From positions 9,926,001-9,990,000 of the forward strand of contig OV121092.1 of assembly GCA_921293015.1 (NCBI GenBank): a stretch of 64,000 nucleotides of DNA, given 5' to 3'. The notes beneath the pieces were generated by a model. It was not told the origin of the DNA. It did no database searches and was given only the letters and a program-made list of their open reading frames with translations. Positions 13,138 to 23,934 of this stretch are shown here, one piece after another. The first letter of the stretch is position 1. Each line of letters begins with the position of its first letter. Both the position numbers and the translations under genes were made by a program. The DNA is from Phorcus lineatus (taxonomy: Eukaryota; Mollusca; Gastropoda; Trochida; Trochidae).

Positions 13138-15705
13138 AGTGGTATGTGTTCTGGTATATTTATCTATTTTGCATATTATTGCACCAAATTTCATTTTGCA
13201 ATATAATGCAATATACAGCTCATCTAATGCAATATATTGAATGAACTCTACATTCAAATTTGTATACTTCTTTATGCAGTTTTAATATCACTTTGTTGGA
13301 TGAAATGCCTTCAGATCTTGGAAAAAATAGACCATTACTAAAAAAGTTTGTAATAAATTGTTAAGACATCTATATTTAAAATCGGTCTACTACCATTTGT
13401 ACTACATCCAAACATGTATTCTTGCACACCAAACAAATAAGAAAAAGTTCTCTGAAAAAAAATTGACTTGAAATTAGTTGGTGCGATAAATTCTGATTAG
13501 GAAAATATTGCAATAATTTTATTGTTTCATCTGTACTGCTATATTGGTATTGCAGTAATATTGCACAGCCCAATGTACAGATTTATTTGTCCAAATGTTA
13601 AATTTGTTTCCTTTTTATCATTTTAAGGGAAATGTATTTGTTTATTGGAAATTGGAACTTTTGAACTTTAATTGAAACTTTTTCAAATGGCCGACACTAT
13701 TATTTTTAAAATAAAAAGTTGATAGTTGATAAATCTTTTTCATGATTGCAGTGAGAAGGACAAAGTGACAAAGAAGCTACTTAAGACTCGGATGGACTAA
13801 GGGAGAGAACTCTAGTGTATATTTATCTTGTGACGGTCCAGCTCTACATACAGTGACACATCATCTCATTACTGTCTACATCCTGATCATTTGTGTATTA
13901 AACTGTTAATGTCATTTGATATTGTCTGTTTTTATCATAACCCTCGCTGTAAAGTAGCCGGGTATATAGTACGACCCCACGATACAATACTATCACAATA
14001 ATTGGGTGACAATATGATGCGCAGCACTATACATATTTTTCATGCACATTGCAGAAGAAACTTTAAGGATTAAACTGTTAACCATAAGTAACTTACAATA
14101 ACATGTCAATATTTTGAGTTTGGAAATTAAATGAATAAAACATTATTTGTTTACTGAAATAGATTTTATCAAATGATTAGTTTCATATGTCTACATCAAG
14201 AATGCAAAAATATCAATTCTACCATGACATTTTAAAATCAATTAAACAGTAAGAAGAGGAGTTTGAATAAAGAAGAGATCGATATAGCAATATAAATCTG
14301 TCGATACAGTTCTTGTAAACAGACTCGATTCACTCAAACAGTAGTTGAGTAGTGTTTCAGCGGTAAAAATGTATCGAGACAATCGTTCATCCCTCTTTCA
14401 AATGTTGATTTGTTACAATGTTGTATTTAATAAAGCACCATTCCCTTTAAACGGTTTTTACTTTTATCTCAGGAACTAGAAGTCTTGTACATTTTCAACA
14501 TGAAGATATGTTTTAAGGCCATACGGTTACAGAGGCAGATAGGCAAACCTTCAATTTATAATCCCATATGACCAAGGTACCAGTGCGAATTTGCAGCCTC
14601 CTCCGGATTTATTTTTTGGAGAAGATGACAAAATTATGTATATAGGGAATGAACCCCAGGCCGCCTTTACGGGCAAAAGAGTCACAGATTCTGCAATCTA
14701 TAACATCCCTCTTGGCCAATATTTCTGTACTCAAAATTTCAGTCTTCTAAAGCCTTTAGTTCCGGATTAGAAGTTGAAAAAAGCTCTTTAGGACATAGTA
14801 AGGGGTAAAAGAGTTGCCATTTCCACAATTCATGATCCTTTAAAGCCAATTTATACCTAAGATTACACTTTTCTATAGCTTTTCGTTCTGGAGAACGTGG
14901 CATTGCTTCTAGGCCCTAGGCCGTCATTTTAGAGATCCAGAGTCACCTGATCAACAATTATGATCCCTATTGTCATAGGTATGTGTGCGCAAAATTTCAT
15001 TTCTCGAGAGCAAGGGATTTTTAGAAAGTCGAAATAAGAAAAGTTTCCGGGCGGACGAACATCGGACGCCTTAAATCGAGCGGGTCTTTCAGGACTTGTG
15101 AACTAAAATAGTGGTTTATTCAAACCATCATATTATTTGTTATTTGTTGCATTACCTCCCTGAACTAGTATAGTGTTGACGTGAAGGATATTTAACACAT
15201 AGAGGTTTGTCTGTAGCATGAGGACGATGATAACATGTTATTGTCCTCTTGCCAAAGGGGTATTTTCAAATATCACCATTGACGTTATTGTGTACATAAA
15301 TTTGACACTTTCATTTAGTTCTGATATTGATGTGATGCAACTATTATTTCAGTTCTGTTTACCCTTAAACTGACATAAGCAGTTGTTTTTTAATTTCCAC
15401 AAGTTTCCCCCAATGAAAATATGTATATGCCAAAACCATTATCTTCAGTGGTCATACAACTCAATTCTCAACCCGAGTCTGAAGTCGTACAAGACCTATC
15501 AAGCACCGGCACTACACCGGCGAATAGTGTAGATCGTCTAAGGTTGGGGACTGGATTCGTGTACCTTAACTGAATATTTTACGTTCGATCGAGCTGCTTC
15601 TTGTGGTTGAAAAAGATTGACTCGCAATAGGTAGAATTTATTTTCGTTTTCGTGAGATCGCTTTATTTACCGAAAGCATGCTTCCGCCCTTTATGGTAGC
15701 AACGT
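13138..15705 (+). repeat. Tandem duplication unit 2 (2,568 bp)
   Basis: This is the second copy of the 10570-13137 unit. It ends at AGCAACGT, where the sequence goes on as CTGTGTATTGCG instead of returning to AGTGGTATG. It carries a full copy of the last PSMB3 exon and its 3' flank. No other gene is present in it. Confidence 0.95.
13752..13800 (+). CDS. Duplicate of PSMB3 terminal exon
   Basis: The 49-bp coding part ([15 protein letters not shown], stop TAA) is identical to exon 6 at 11184-11232. The acceptor changes only from TTTGCAG to ATTGCAG and stays usable. Splicing exon 5 (ends 10491) to this copy would give the same protein with an almost identical 3' UTR and would skip the first copy. 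It could be a spare terminal exon or simply untranscribed; the sequence does not decide. Confidence 0.8.
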
Positions 15706-15767
15706 CTGTGTATTGCGTTATTGTTCATTGTAAGAACTTTATCAACCTCTCCACTTAATCTTTTTCA

Positions 15768-16097
15768 CATTCTGCTTCATCAGCGTAATTGAATCCGCTG
15801 ATTGAGATCCTTCCATATACCCCTGATCTTTTTCGAGCCAAATCCCTCGTACTGTTGGCGCGGCTTGATGTTCGTGGCTTTGCTGACCTGTTATTGATTA
15901 AGCCAATGAAATGTTATCCAAGGAGCTTGAAGCTATTTTTTAAAATTTTCCATCTGGGCTGTGCCGCTGTTTCTGGATGCGAGTCGTCTCATTGGCTGTT
16001 TATATAGGTAGCGATACGAGGCTTTTGGCCTAAAGGATATCAGGGTATATGGAAAGAGCTGGATCAGCGGATTCAATTACGCTGGTGCAGCAGGATG
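15768..16097. mobile_element. Palindromic-ended MITE, family P, copy 2
   Basis: It starts CATTCTGCTTCATCAGCGTA and ends GGTGCAGCAGGATG, with the same inner blocks as copy 1 (TCCATATACCCCTGAT, ATATCAGGGTATATGGA). The flanks CTTTTTCA and GTTTTTCA agree at 7 of 8 bases when the right one is read from 16099. The copy is shorter than copy 1 (about 330 against 569 bp) and lies just past the end of the PSMB3 duplication. Confidence 0.8.
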
Positions 16098-17249
16098 TGT
16101 TTTTCAATACTCACTATCATATTCAATCATATATCAGCTAATGAAGTCCGAATCCTTGACCGAACGGCTTTATTCAGTGCTCACAAAATTCACCGTATAC
16201 ACTTAACATCTACGTGAATCTACTATTATGGCATAGCCATCTTCTTGGCCGTTCCAGTAAGTCCTTTTGTGGCGGGCATTGCAGTGGAAAATACAATGAA
16301 ACAGCGTTAATCCCGAAATCAATCTCCAAAGTTCTTTCTTCCAGGCCCCCTTGCAAAAATTGTATTGAGTGAACATTTTGCTGTGAGAAAATTTTTGTTC
16401 AATGATTTAAAATTGAATATATGAAATACTACACTGACTATCTTTAAAATTGCTAAAAGTTATATTTCCGCTAAGACAAAAAGCAGTGAGATTAAGTTGT
16501 CGGGATAATGAGCCTTGTTATTCATCTATTTGCAGGCAAGTCTGCCTTATATTGATCTTTCTCTGTTACCTATGTGTCGAGGTCAATAGCAAAAAATCCA
16601 ATCGGCCATCGTCACCCTTCGTACAGTGTTTTTCTTCTTCTCACGTCTAAGGTAGACATTTCACTAACCAGACCGGAACTTGAAACCCCATTGCTTAACT
16701 GCTTTTGTGTACATCACTGCGCCCAGAGAAGAAAGAGATATGAATTTTACATCGACCATACATAATATTGATATTTCAGGTTCAAGTTACTTCAATAACA
16801 ACTTATCACAGAAAATCCACACGTGTAACAGCTAATGAACGGAAACTCAATATTTCACTTTTTAACTTATGGGACAGGTTAGAAGATGAAAGGTTTTCAA
16901 CGAAAAGGTAGGTGACTTTTAGAAGGATGTAACTTATTGGCTGTATTAAGAAACCACTGAGTAAATAGTTTTACTGCGGATTTAGATCAACGTTGCATGA
17001 AATCTTCCGGGTCTTTTAGAACTTTAGAAACCGAATACGTACATATTTTCCAAATAACCGATTTGGTAGATAACCTGGCTGTTATCGTCAGTAATATCAA
17101 GATATATGCATTATTTTATTATTATAATTCATAGTTGTAATATTGGTATGCGTATGTGCCATTAAGGCATTTCGGATTGACACTAGTAAACTACTACTAC
17201 ACAGCCAACTTTAACTGAAATTATGAAAAATACGTTTTAAAGCATTGAC
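16098..17249. other. Intergenic with a possible diverged 5' exon copy
   Basis: No gene is recognised. The part from about 16603 to 16911 is a diverged relative of 21732-22045: shared blocks include GACATTTCACTAACCAGACC, GGAACTTGAAAC and TTTTCAACGAAAAGGTAGGTG. Both end in AACGAAAAG followed by a good GT donor, so each could be a non-coding first exon. Confidence 0.4.
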
Positions 17250-17694
17250 CATTCTTTCCCACAAGAGGTAGCTCCGTCATAAATTCCCACACAACCTCTG
17301 TTTTAATACGGTGGTTTTTCTCGGGCTTCCGTCAGTTTAGCCTACCGGCACAATATTGCAACTTTAACTACCTAGCAATATTTCAGCCAATGAAAACACC
17401 AAAATGCTTGAAATCAATAACATTTTTCTTGTCACACAGGCCTGTAAAATGTTGCAGTCGCAAAATGAGACGTTTGTGTTCTGTAAAGACGACTTCAGAT
17501 TTCCAATAAAGTTAAGCTTTTGGAAAGCTTACGGAAATAACTTGAATGATAATTTTTAAAACGGCGTCGCTGATTGCACAACTAACTTTGATTGCATCCA
17601 ATCAGCGTTGTAAATTTCTAGATTAAGAAACGTTCGTTTAAGGCAGAGGTTTTTTAGGAATTAATGACGGAGCCCCCTCTGTCGGAAGAGAATG
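17250..17694. mobile_element. MITE family Q (CATTCTCTCCC ends), copy 1
   Basis: The left end CATTCTTTCCCACAAGAGGT and right end CTCTGTCGGAAGAGAATG are inverted repeats that run inward through AGCTCCGTCATAAATTCC. Interior landmarks shared with the copies at 30527 and 55608 are GCCAATGAAAACA, GGCCTGT and TTTGGAAAGCTTACGG. Non-coding. Confidence 0.85.
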
Positions 17695-19480
17695 GTTTTG
17701 ACAAAAATCATCGCATTCATAGTGTCTGATACCTTGATATGTGTTTTTTTAAACTTGCAAAGATACAGTTCCAGGCTTTTGGGGGAAACGTTGCTGAAAC
17801 GTTATCGAGATTACGTGACCTTGTCAGTCATGCAAATTCACATGACAAACAGGTCACAAGAATAAATTTTCACACGAACATCTCTTGTAATACGAGCGTT
17901 TTTTGGGTCTTGAAATGTGGAATGAGCAATCAGCGACGCCGCTTTTTAAGTATCCCCTATTCCGTATGCTTCTGGAAATCTAAACTTTATTTGATTGCAT
18001 ATTTTGCCTTATGAGCTTTAATCCATAGTACAGAGCTTACTCCAAAGTGACTGCATCATTGCATATGCCTCACTGACAACTTTATATGTTTTTAACGCAC
18101 CTGATGTTTTCATTTGCTGAAACAATGCAAGATAGTTTTTGTTGCTGTATTTTGTGTCCAGAGGAACCTGCCGGAAGCCCGAAAGAGCTTGTATTACAAC
18201 ATATTTTTTTTACAAAATTGTTTGGCATAGCTAGCATTGTTCGGTACCGCGCTGTGCACATAAAAACAATGGGATTATGAGCAGGTGCAACCAGAGCTAT
18301 TCGAATGCTCAATTGACAAATAAACCTTGCTGAATGGCAAATGCCATAATTCAAGAACAAACTTTACGAACAACGTTTAACAAGAAGTTATTTTTAAAGG
18401 TCGACTCAAATGGTCATTGGTTACTTCCTGGATTCATTAAACGGATCATAATTTGTCAATTATTCAAGCTTAATTTTCTGAAATCGACCCATAAGTTGTT
18501 TATATACTGTCCTTTGAAAGCAACGTCTAATTAGAGCCTTGTGATAGAATGTGGTCCCTGAAGCGTATCTGTCGTGTCTCCTCGTTTACCGTGCTGTTTT
18601 AAACTTGACCTGTACAGTAACATATAAATATTCATTACGTGTAGGAGAATGTCCGAAAACCGGCCAATAGTTTTGCACATGGAGAATGTTTGAGACCATT
18701 AGGCCGAAAACATGCTCGACGTATAAAACTATTGGCCAGTTTGAGAACATACTCCTACTTAAAACAAAGTTTAAGGAAACATGTTCTTGCGGCTCGAATA
18801 ATCGCCACAACACATCTTATTATGTGCAAAAGTATTGGCGACTTTTGCTCTATATGTATTTCATGATTGTTTTCTATTGTTAGTTTTATCCAACCCTTCC
18901 CAAGTAAAAGACATATCAGATTCATGTGTATATATTCAAGTCAAGGTGAGTAACATTTATATCCTAAAAAACAGAGAAAGTCATTTCGGAATTATAAACC
19001 AATAAACCTTTTTCCGAATGAATATATGTCAAAATTACCATTTTTTTGGATAATAATTTGATTATCAAACTTCGTCGAAAGTATGTTGTTATTTTGTCAA
19101 AATATATAATATTCAAAATTAATTGTCAATGATTTTAAAAATTTCAATATTTCATCTTAAATTCGTTGCTGTGGAATTCGTCGGATGGATTGGAATCTTT
19201 GTTCAACCATGGTAAACGTATCAGTATTATAACTAGAATCTCATAATTCATAAGAATATTTTTTCGGAATTCGGAGATCAATTTTCCTTTAGTATTCCGT
19301 AATTGTTATTTAAAGATCCTAAAATCCTCATGGGCAAAACCTCTATCTAATCCAGCTATGAGAAAGCATCCCTATATAGATTTGATATACCTGTACAAAT
19401 TGTGCTAAAGCTTATTAAGACATGAGATACTTAAGACATATACAATGAGGACCACGGACTTATATTTAGGAAAAAAACGT
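17695..19480. other. Repeat remnants, no gene
   Basis: The block 18040-18140 looks like an internal fragment of MITE family Q (GACTGCATCATTGCATATGCC, TTTTCATTTGCTGAAACAATG). At 18639-18757 there is an inverted repeat of roughly 36-bp arms (GGCCAATAGTTTTGCA against AAAACTATTGGCC), probably a small MITE. Nothing coding is recognised. Confidence 0.5.
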
Positions 19481-19492
19481 CTCTATCTGAGG

Positions 19493-19806
19493 GGAGGAGG
19501 GCGGGATAGCGCAGTGGTTAGCGCGTTCGTCTTCGGACCAAGAGGTCCGTGGTTCGAATCCCGCCAGGGGCTCGGCAACTTTGTCTGCAGTAGAGAACTG
19601 TTCTAAACGCAGTCAGGTTTGGGTGCAATGCTACACTGAATTTCAGCGCAGTACCACCCATGGTTCGCTAGTTCCAGCCGATGCTCGCAGGTTTCACCGC
19701 ACTGCATAGCCACAATGGTGTTGCGGGCTTTCTTCCTGCAATAATACTAGCAGCCGCGATATAAGTGAAATAATCTTGAAAGCGGCGTTAAACCCCAACA
19801 CACTCA
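19493..19806 (+). mobile_element. tRNA-derived SINE with perfect 12-bp target duplication
   Basis: The head is tRNA-like: an A box (TAGCGCAGTGGTTAGCG) and a B box matching GGTTCGAATCC exactly, ready for RNA polymerase III. A conserved body follows (GCAATGCTACACTGAATTTC, GCGCAGTACCACC), then the tail AAAGCGGCGTTAAACCCC ending in CACTCA. CTCTATCTGAGG is repeated exactly at 19481-19492 and 19807-19818, so both ends and a recent retrotransposition are well defined. It is not a tRNA gene, since the T stem does not pair. A body fragment of the same family is at 48780. Confidence 0.9.
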
Positions 19807-19818
19807 CTCTATCTGAGG

Positions 19819-21558
19819 ACGTCTTATCTTTAAATTTTATATACCCTTGATTAGGACATGAGAAAGGGTATTGAGGACTGTAAAACTCAATATCTAGATT
19901 TAGCATTTCCATATAAGAGAAAGTTTTGAAAATTACGGATTAAGATAAAATATCCCAACTTTGAGGTGACAATTCCAAATTGGGGTATTATAAACTCATT
20001 AACGAATGTATATTGTATCAGTTAATTAAGGCAACCTTATCACATATAGAAGCGGCCATCGAATTTGTACATTTTAATCGTAATTATGAAATACTTTTTC
20101 TATTATCAATAGAAAAGAATGTCCATTTTGTCAAATTTGTCACAGTGAAGATAATAATATGAGATTTTTATCGAAAACAATCGCATGTGTTGATCTGCTA
20201 ATATATTTCATCTTTCTAACATGGGGACATTTTCATATATCGTATGGGAATGGTTAATATAATATGTTACATAAATGAATGAATAAATTAAGAGTGAATA
20301 AAAAGGGTTGCTTGGAATTTTGTATGCATTTCCATGTTAGTTGCAATGAGATTATATCATGTACCAAACAGGGTAAGTAAAATGGGTTTTTTTTTCGCTT
20401 AGATTTCTAAGGAGTTTTTAGGAGTATGTTCTCTAACGTAACGTCCTCATTTTGAAACAGTGTGATCGGCCAACGAGAGCTGTTCAGATACGCCGATAGT
20501 TTTGCACGAGCTTTTGATTGACACCACTTTTCGCGGGATTCAGTGGCTGCGTTCAAGCGCATTCAATCTGACGGAAACAGTTTCTGATCGTGTTTCCTAT
20601 TTGAGACTTTCTATAAAGTAGTCAACTATTGGAGACATGCGTCACCATAATAAGAAAACAAAACTATCCTAATGTTAACGTAGCTTTGTTTCCAAAGTCA
20701 AAGTCAAAGATGTTTATTGTATGAGAGACCTCCGGCCCATATACATTGGAGTTACATGCAATAGAGTTAAACAGTTCAATCTCAAAGTATAGCTACAACA
20801 TAAATAAACGATAAAAAATAAACGATATATCGATAGTTTAAATACACTGGTCAATAATGCATGTTTATTGTAAAACATGTAGTTTATTGTGTATTTCAAG
20901 AGATGTACACATCAAGCTTGTTAAGTTGGCGTCGGGAATTCTAGACAATGTACATGTAAGGTACGCATATTCAACCAACCATGTCTGTTTATATGAGAGG
21001 ACATGAAGGCTGAAACTTGTATCGACTTTTTCCGACTCTGGCAATTAACAGGCTCGTTATGCTACCATCTTAATTTTTCATATACATGAAAATAGTCACT
21101 TGAATGTTTTATGTATGTTTGATTACCACAAGTGATCGTTATCTTAACAAAGCTTTCAATAGATTGATTTGAAAGATAAGAGAAAAAAGTTATGGTAAAT
21201 GATTTTATGTTTATAACATGAAAGGCACTACAGCAGATAGGTTTGTTGTTATTTCTTATCGATGTTGGTATTGGTATCTCTAAACTCGTTCAACAGGAAA
21301 TTTCAAGCTGATTTCAAATTAAAAGAACTATTCCTTATACACTAGATTTACTTATATAGTAACCTTCATATATACATATGTGAATGAGCTACGCCGTGAT
21401 CTCGCAGGTCAATCATGTTTTATCAAACCCCTGGCCAGTCCGATTTGGCTACTTTCTCAGACTGGAGTATAACAGGTAAAATGAAAGTGTACATCGATGC
21501 TTTGCTAAATTCACTCTTATGTTTATTAGACATTAAGATAACAATGTAAGCAATGTTT
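19819..21558. other. Intergenic, nothing coding recognised
   Basis: AT-rich DNA. Around 20419-20510 there are blocks resembling the small inverted repeat at 18639 (GGAGTATGTTCTC, GCCGATAGTTTTGCACGAG). The rest shows no homology that I can name. Confidence 0.5.
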
Positions 21559-21730
21559 CGTTTAGGTTAGTCTTAAAGCTAAACAATATGTCATGAAAAT
21601 CACGGAGTCTTTCTTTAACTCTCGAAAGGTGTTTTGATCAGTTGCGTTTAGGTTAGTATTATAAACCTTAACAATATGTCATGAAAATCACGAAGTCTCT
21701 CTTTAACTCTCGAAAGGTGTTTTGATCAGT
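21559..21730 (+). repeat. Two-unit imperfect tandem repeat (86 bp)
   Basis: Unit 1 is 21559-21644 and unit 2 is 21645-21730. Both run CGTTTAGGTTAGT ... AACAATATGTCATGAAAATC ... CTCGAAAGGTGTTTTGATCA. They lie directly upstream of the block shared with 16603-16911. Confidence 0.85.
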
Positions 21731-21731
21731 C

Positions 21732-22045
21732 ACCATCAGTCTTTCATCTCCTCACGAGTGAGGCATACATTTCACCAGCCAGTCCAGAACTTGAAACTCC
21801 TATGGTAAACTCTCTTTGTTTCTTTTATCACTGCGCTAAATGAAGAAGGCAAAGCTATTAACGTTTTCCGCAACAAAAGAAGATATTTTAGGGTCGAATC
21901 AACTCAAGAACAAATGATTACAGATAATGTACATAATTTATCGCTAATGTATGGCAAATCAATATTACATCGTTTGAACTGAAGGGCCTAGTTTTTTTTA
22001 TAAACGGTCACATCGCATCAGAAGACGACAATTTTCCAACGAAAA
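21732..22045 (+). other. Possible non-coding first exon, diverged copy at 16603
   Basis: This block is related to 16603-16911 over about 300 bp, and both copies end at AACGAAAAG|GTRRGTG, a strong donor. The next gene downstream, the PAN/EGF/fibrinogen-related gene, has an acceptor (TTATTTCAG) two bases before its ATG at 27045, so it needs a 5' UTR exon. This block is one candidate. No ORF runs through it. Confidence 0.35.
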
Positions 22046-22847
22046 GGTAAGTGTATTCAAGAAGGATGTTACTTATTGCCTGCTAATGAGAAAACTTTTG
22101 TGCATAGAATAATAGATAGCTGGAGTGAAATAGAAATGACTGAAACATAACTGAAGTAAGCATACTCTCTATCAATTAAGTCAATGCAATGTTATTCAGG
22201 TATCGCTATGCTTTGTCAAAGAATACTAAGAGAATACAAACTTTATACACGATGAAAAGATTCAAGTGAAATGTGAAATTATCAAGACCCAAATTATCTG
22301 GTAATGATGACTAGCGCTTACACATGTGGATATTGCTATCGGGCTATATGTTGCATTGGCGGACTATAACACATGATCTTCATGGTTGTAGTATATTTAT
22401 TTTCAGGATGATGTAGTTTAGGCCTTCCCTGAGAGTTCATGAATCTATAGAGTCCATTGATGGTTGCTGAGCATTCATACTCAACAGAATTTATTTTCAG
22501 ATATGATTGCCTTAGAATCTTCCTGCTTTCTACTTTCAGATAAATATTCACTTATGGCCTTTACTCATCTACGTTTGGCCTGATAAATTTGTTAATTACA
22601 TGTATTGGTCCTTTATCCAATCAGACGTTTGTATCATATCTCACTTCCGCTATATCAATTAATATTTACTACATTTTCACAGCTGAGCTAGCTTTTACAG
22701 ACTTTAATTATTGATAACAGTATCAGTCAAAGGTAATTCATATTATTTCATGAAGTATTCCATTCACTCACACGGGCATGACATCACTGGTTACTGGTTT
22801 CTTAGGGGTGAAAGGGATAAACAGACAAGGGAGAAAATGTATAGCGC

Positions 22848-22882
22848 ATATATGTATATATATGTAAATGTATGTATACATC
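22848..22882. repeat. TATG/TATA simple repeat
   Basis: An alternating purine-pyrimidine run (CATATATGTATATATATGT) at the left border of the foldback-element cluster. Confidence 0.7.
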
Positions 22883-22884
22883 AT

Positions 22885-23284
22885 TATTATGTTTCGAATG
22901 GTGAAATATGCCATTTATCGGTGAAAATAAAACACGTATTTTCACTGAGTGAAATAAAAATGGTATTCTACTCAGTGAAATGACGCAACAATCATATGAC
23001 GTCGTCTGTGACGTCATGAAACAATTGAATTACGTCATGCAACGGCCCGCGCTAGCAAAGCGTTTTAGCTTCTCCATTCATATAGTTAGGGTCATTAACG
23101 TGGTTTTGGGAAACATAATAAATAGAACATTTGACATTTCTCGTCGAATACCATGAATGTCTCATCTCGTGAAGTAGAAAATCATATATTTACACTCGTG
23201 GCTACGCCACTCGTGAAAATATAAATTTCTACTTCACTCGATGAGATATCCATGGTATTAGACGAGAAATGTCAAATATCCTCT
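22885..23284 (-). mobile_element. Foldback element, copy A
   Basis: Read on the minus strand, it begins AGAGGATA (23284-23277) and then forms a long hairpin (23277-23129) whose loop is CGAGTGGCGTAGCCACGAG. It continues TGTTCTATTTATTA into a body with TGACGTCA. A second, smaller hairpin (TTTCACTGAGT / ACTCAGTGAAA) lies at its far end. It encodes nothing. Its order of parts matches copies B and C, but its stem sequence does not. Confidence 0.7.
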
Positions 23285-23326
23285 ATTTCTCTCCCAACAG
23301 AGGTAGCTCCGTCATAAATTCCTTCT
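23285..23326. mobile_element. Solitary terminal fragment of MITE family Q
   Basis: TTTCTCTCCCAACAGAGGTA through GCTCCGTCATAAATTCC is one terminal repeat of family Q with no partner end nearby. It is wedged between foldback copies A and B. Confidence 0.7.
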
Positions 23327-23336
23327 TTACCCATAT

Positions 23337-23694
23337 ATAGAGGATATTATTTGAGTTTCCGTGACATACTATGTTTACGACACGAGTGCCCAATATTAGT
23401 ATTTCCCGAGCGAGTGCGAGGGACATACTGGTATAAAGGCACGAATGTCGTAAATATAGTATGTCATGGGCACGAATATGATATTCTGTTTATTACCGAA
23501 GTCGAGAAATCAAAGAAACTAATCAAAATCAACATCCAAGAAAAGGCATAGGCGCATTAAGAACACAACGTCATAGGCGAACTGTGACGTCAAAGCATTG
23601 TTTTTGACGTGATGTCACAACGAAAAAGTGATATTTTGCCTTAGGGCATCATATGAAAAATATGACCCCCGATATGATTGCCCTCGTAGGTGAT
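23337..23694 (+). mobile_element. Foldback element, copy B
   Basis: The left flank AGAGGATA leads into a hairpin with arms 23362-23381 and 23447-23466 that pair at 19 of 20 bases. The loop contains CGAGCGAGTGCGAG. Right of the stem comes TATTCTGTTTATTA, a body with TGTGACGTCA, and the end GATTGCCCTCGTAGG. The body is shared with the minus-strand fragments at 29733 and 34373. Non-coding. Confidence 0.75.
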
Positions 23695-23934
23695 AAGGTA
23701 AATCATATGTGTTCGAAATATACTCCAAATACCAACACATGGATTTCTTACTGTGTTTTAGCAGTCAAATCGCAGATATATAAAGTACTTAAACGATCAA
23801 TATAAGCATTTTTGTGAATATGAACTTTAAAAATAGTCTGATTTTCACAGAAGTATTTTGAAAAAAACCGCTAGTCATTGAGCATGTAGTGATGAACAAA
23901 TAAGTAAAAAATGATACTCGTCACAAACAGACTC

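Noticed and set aside
19500-19572. Possible tRNA gene
   Set aside because: The A and B boxes are good but the T stem does not pair, and the sequence continues into a SINE body bounded by a 12-bp target duplication.
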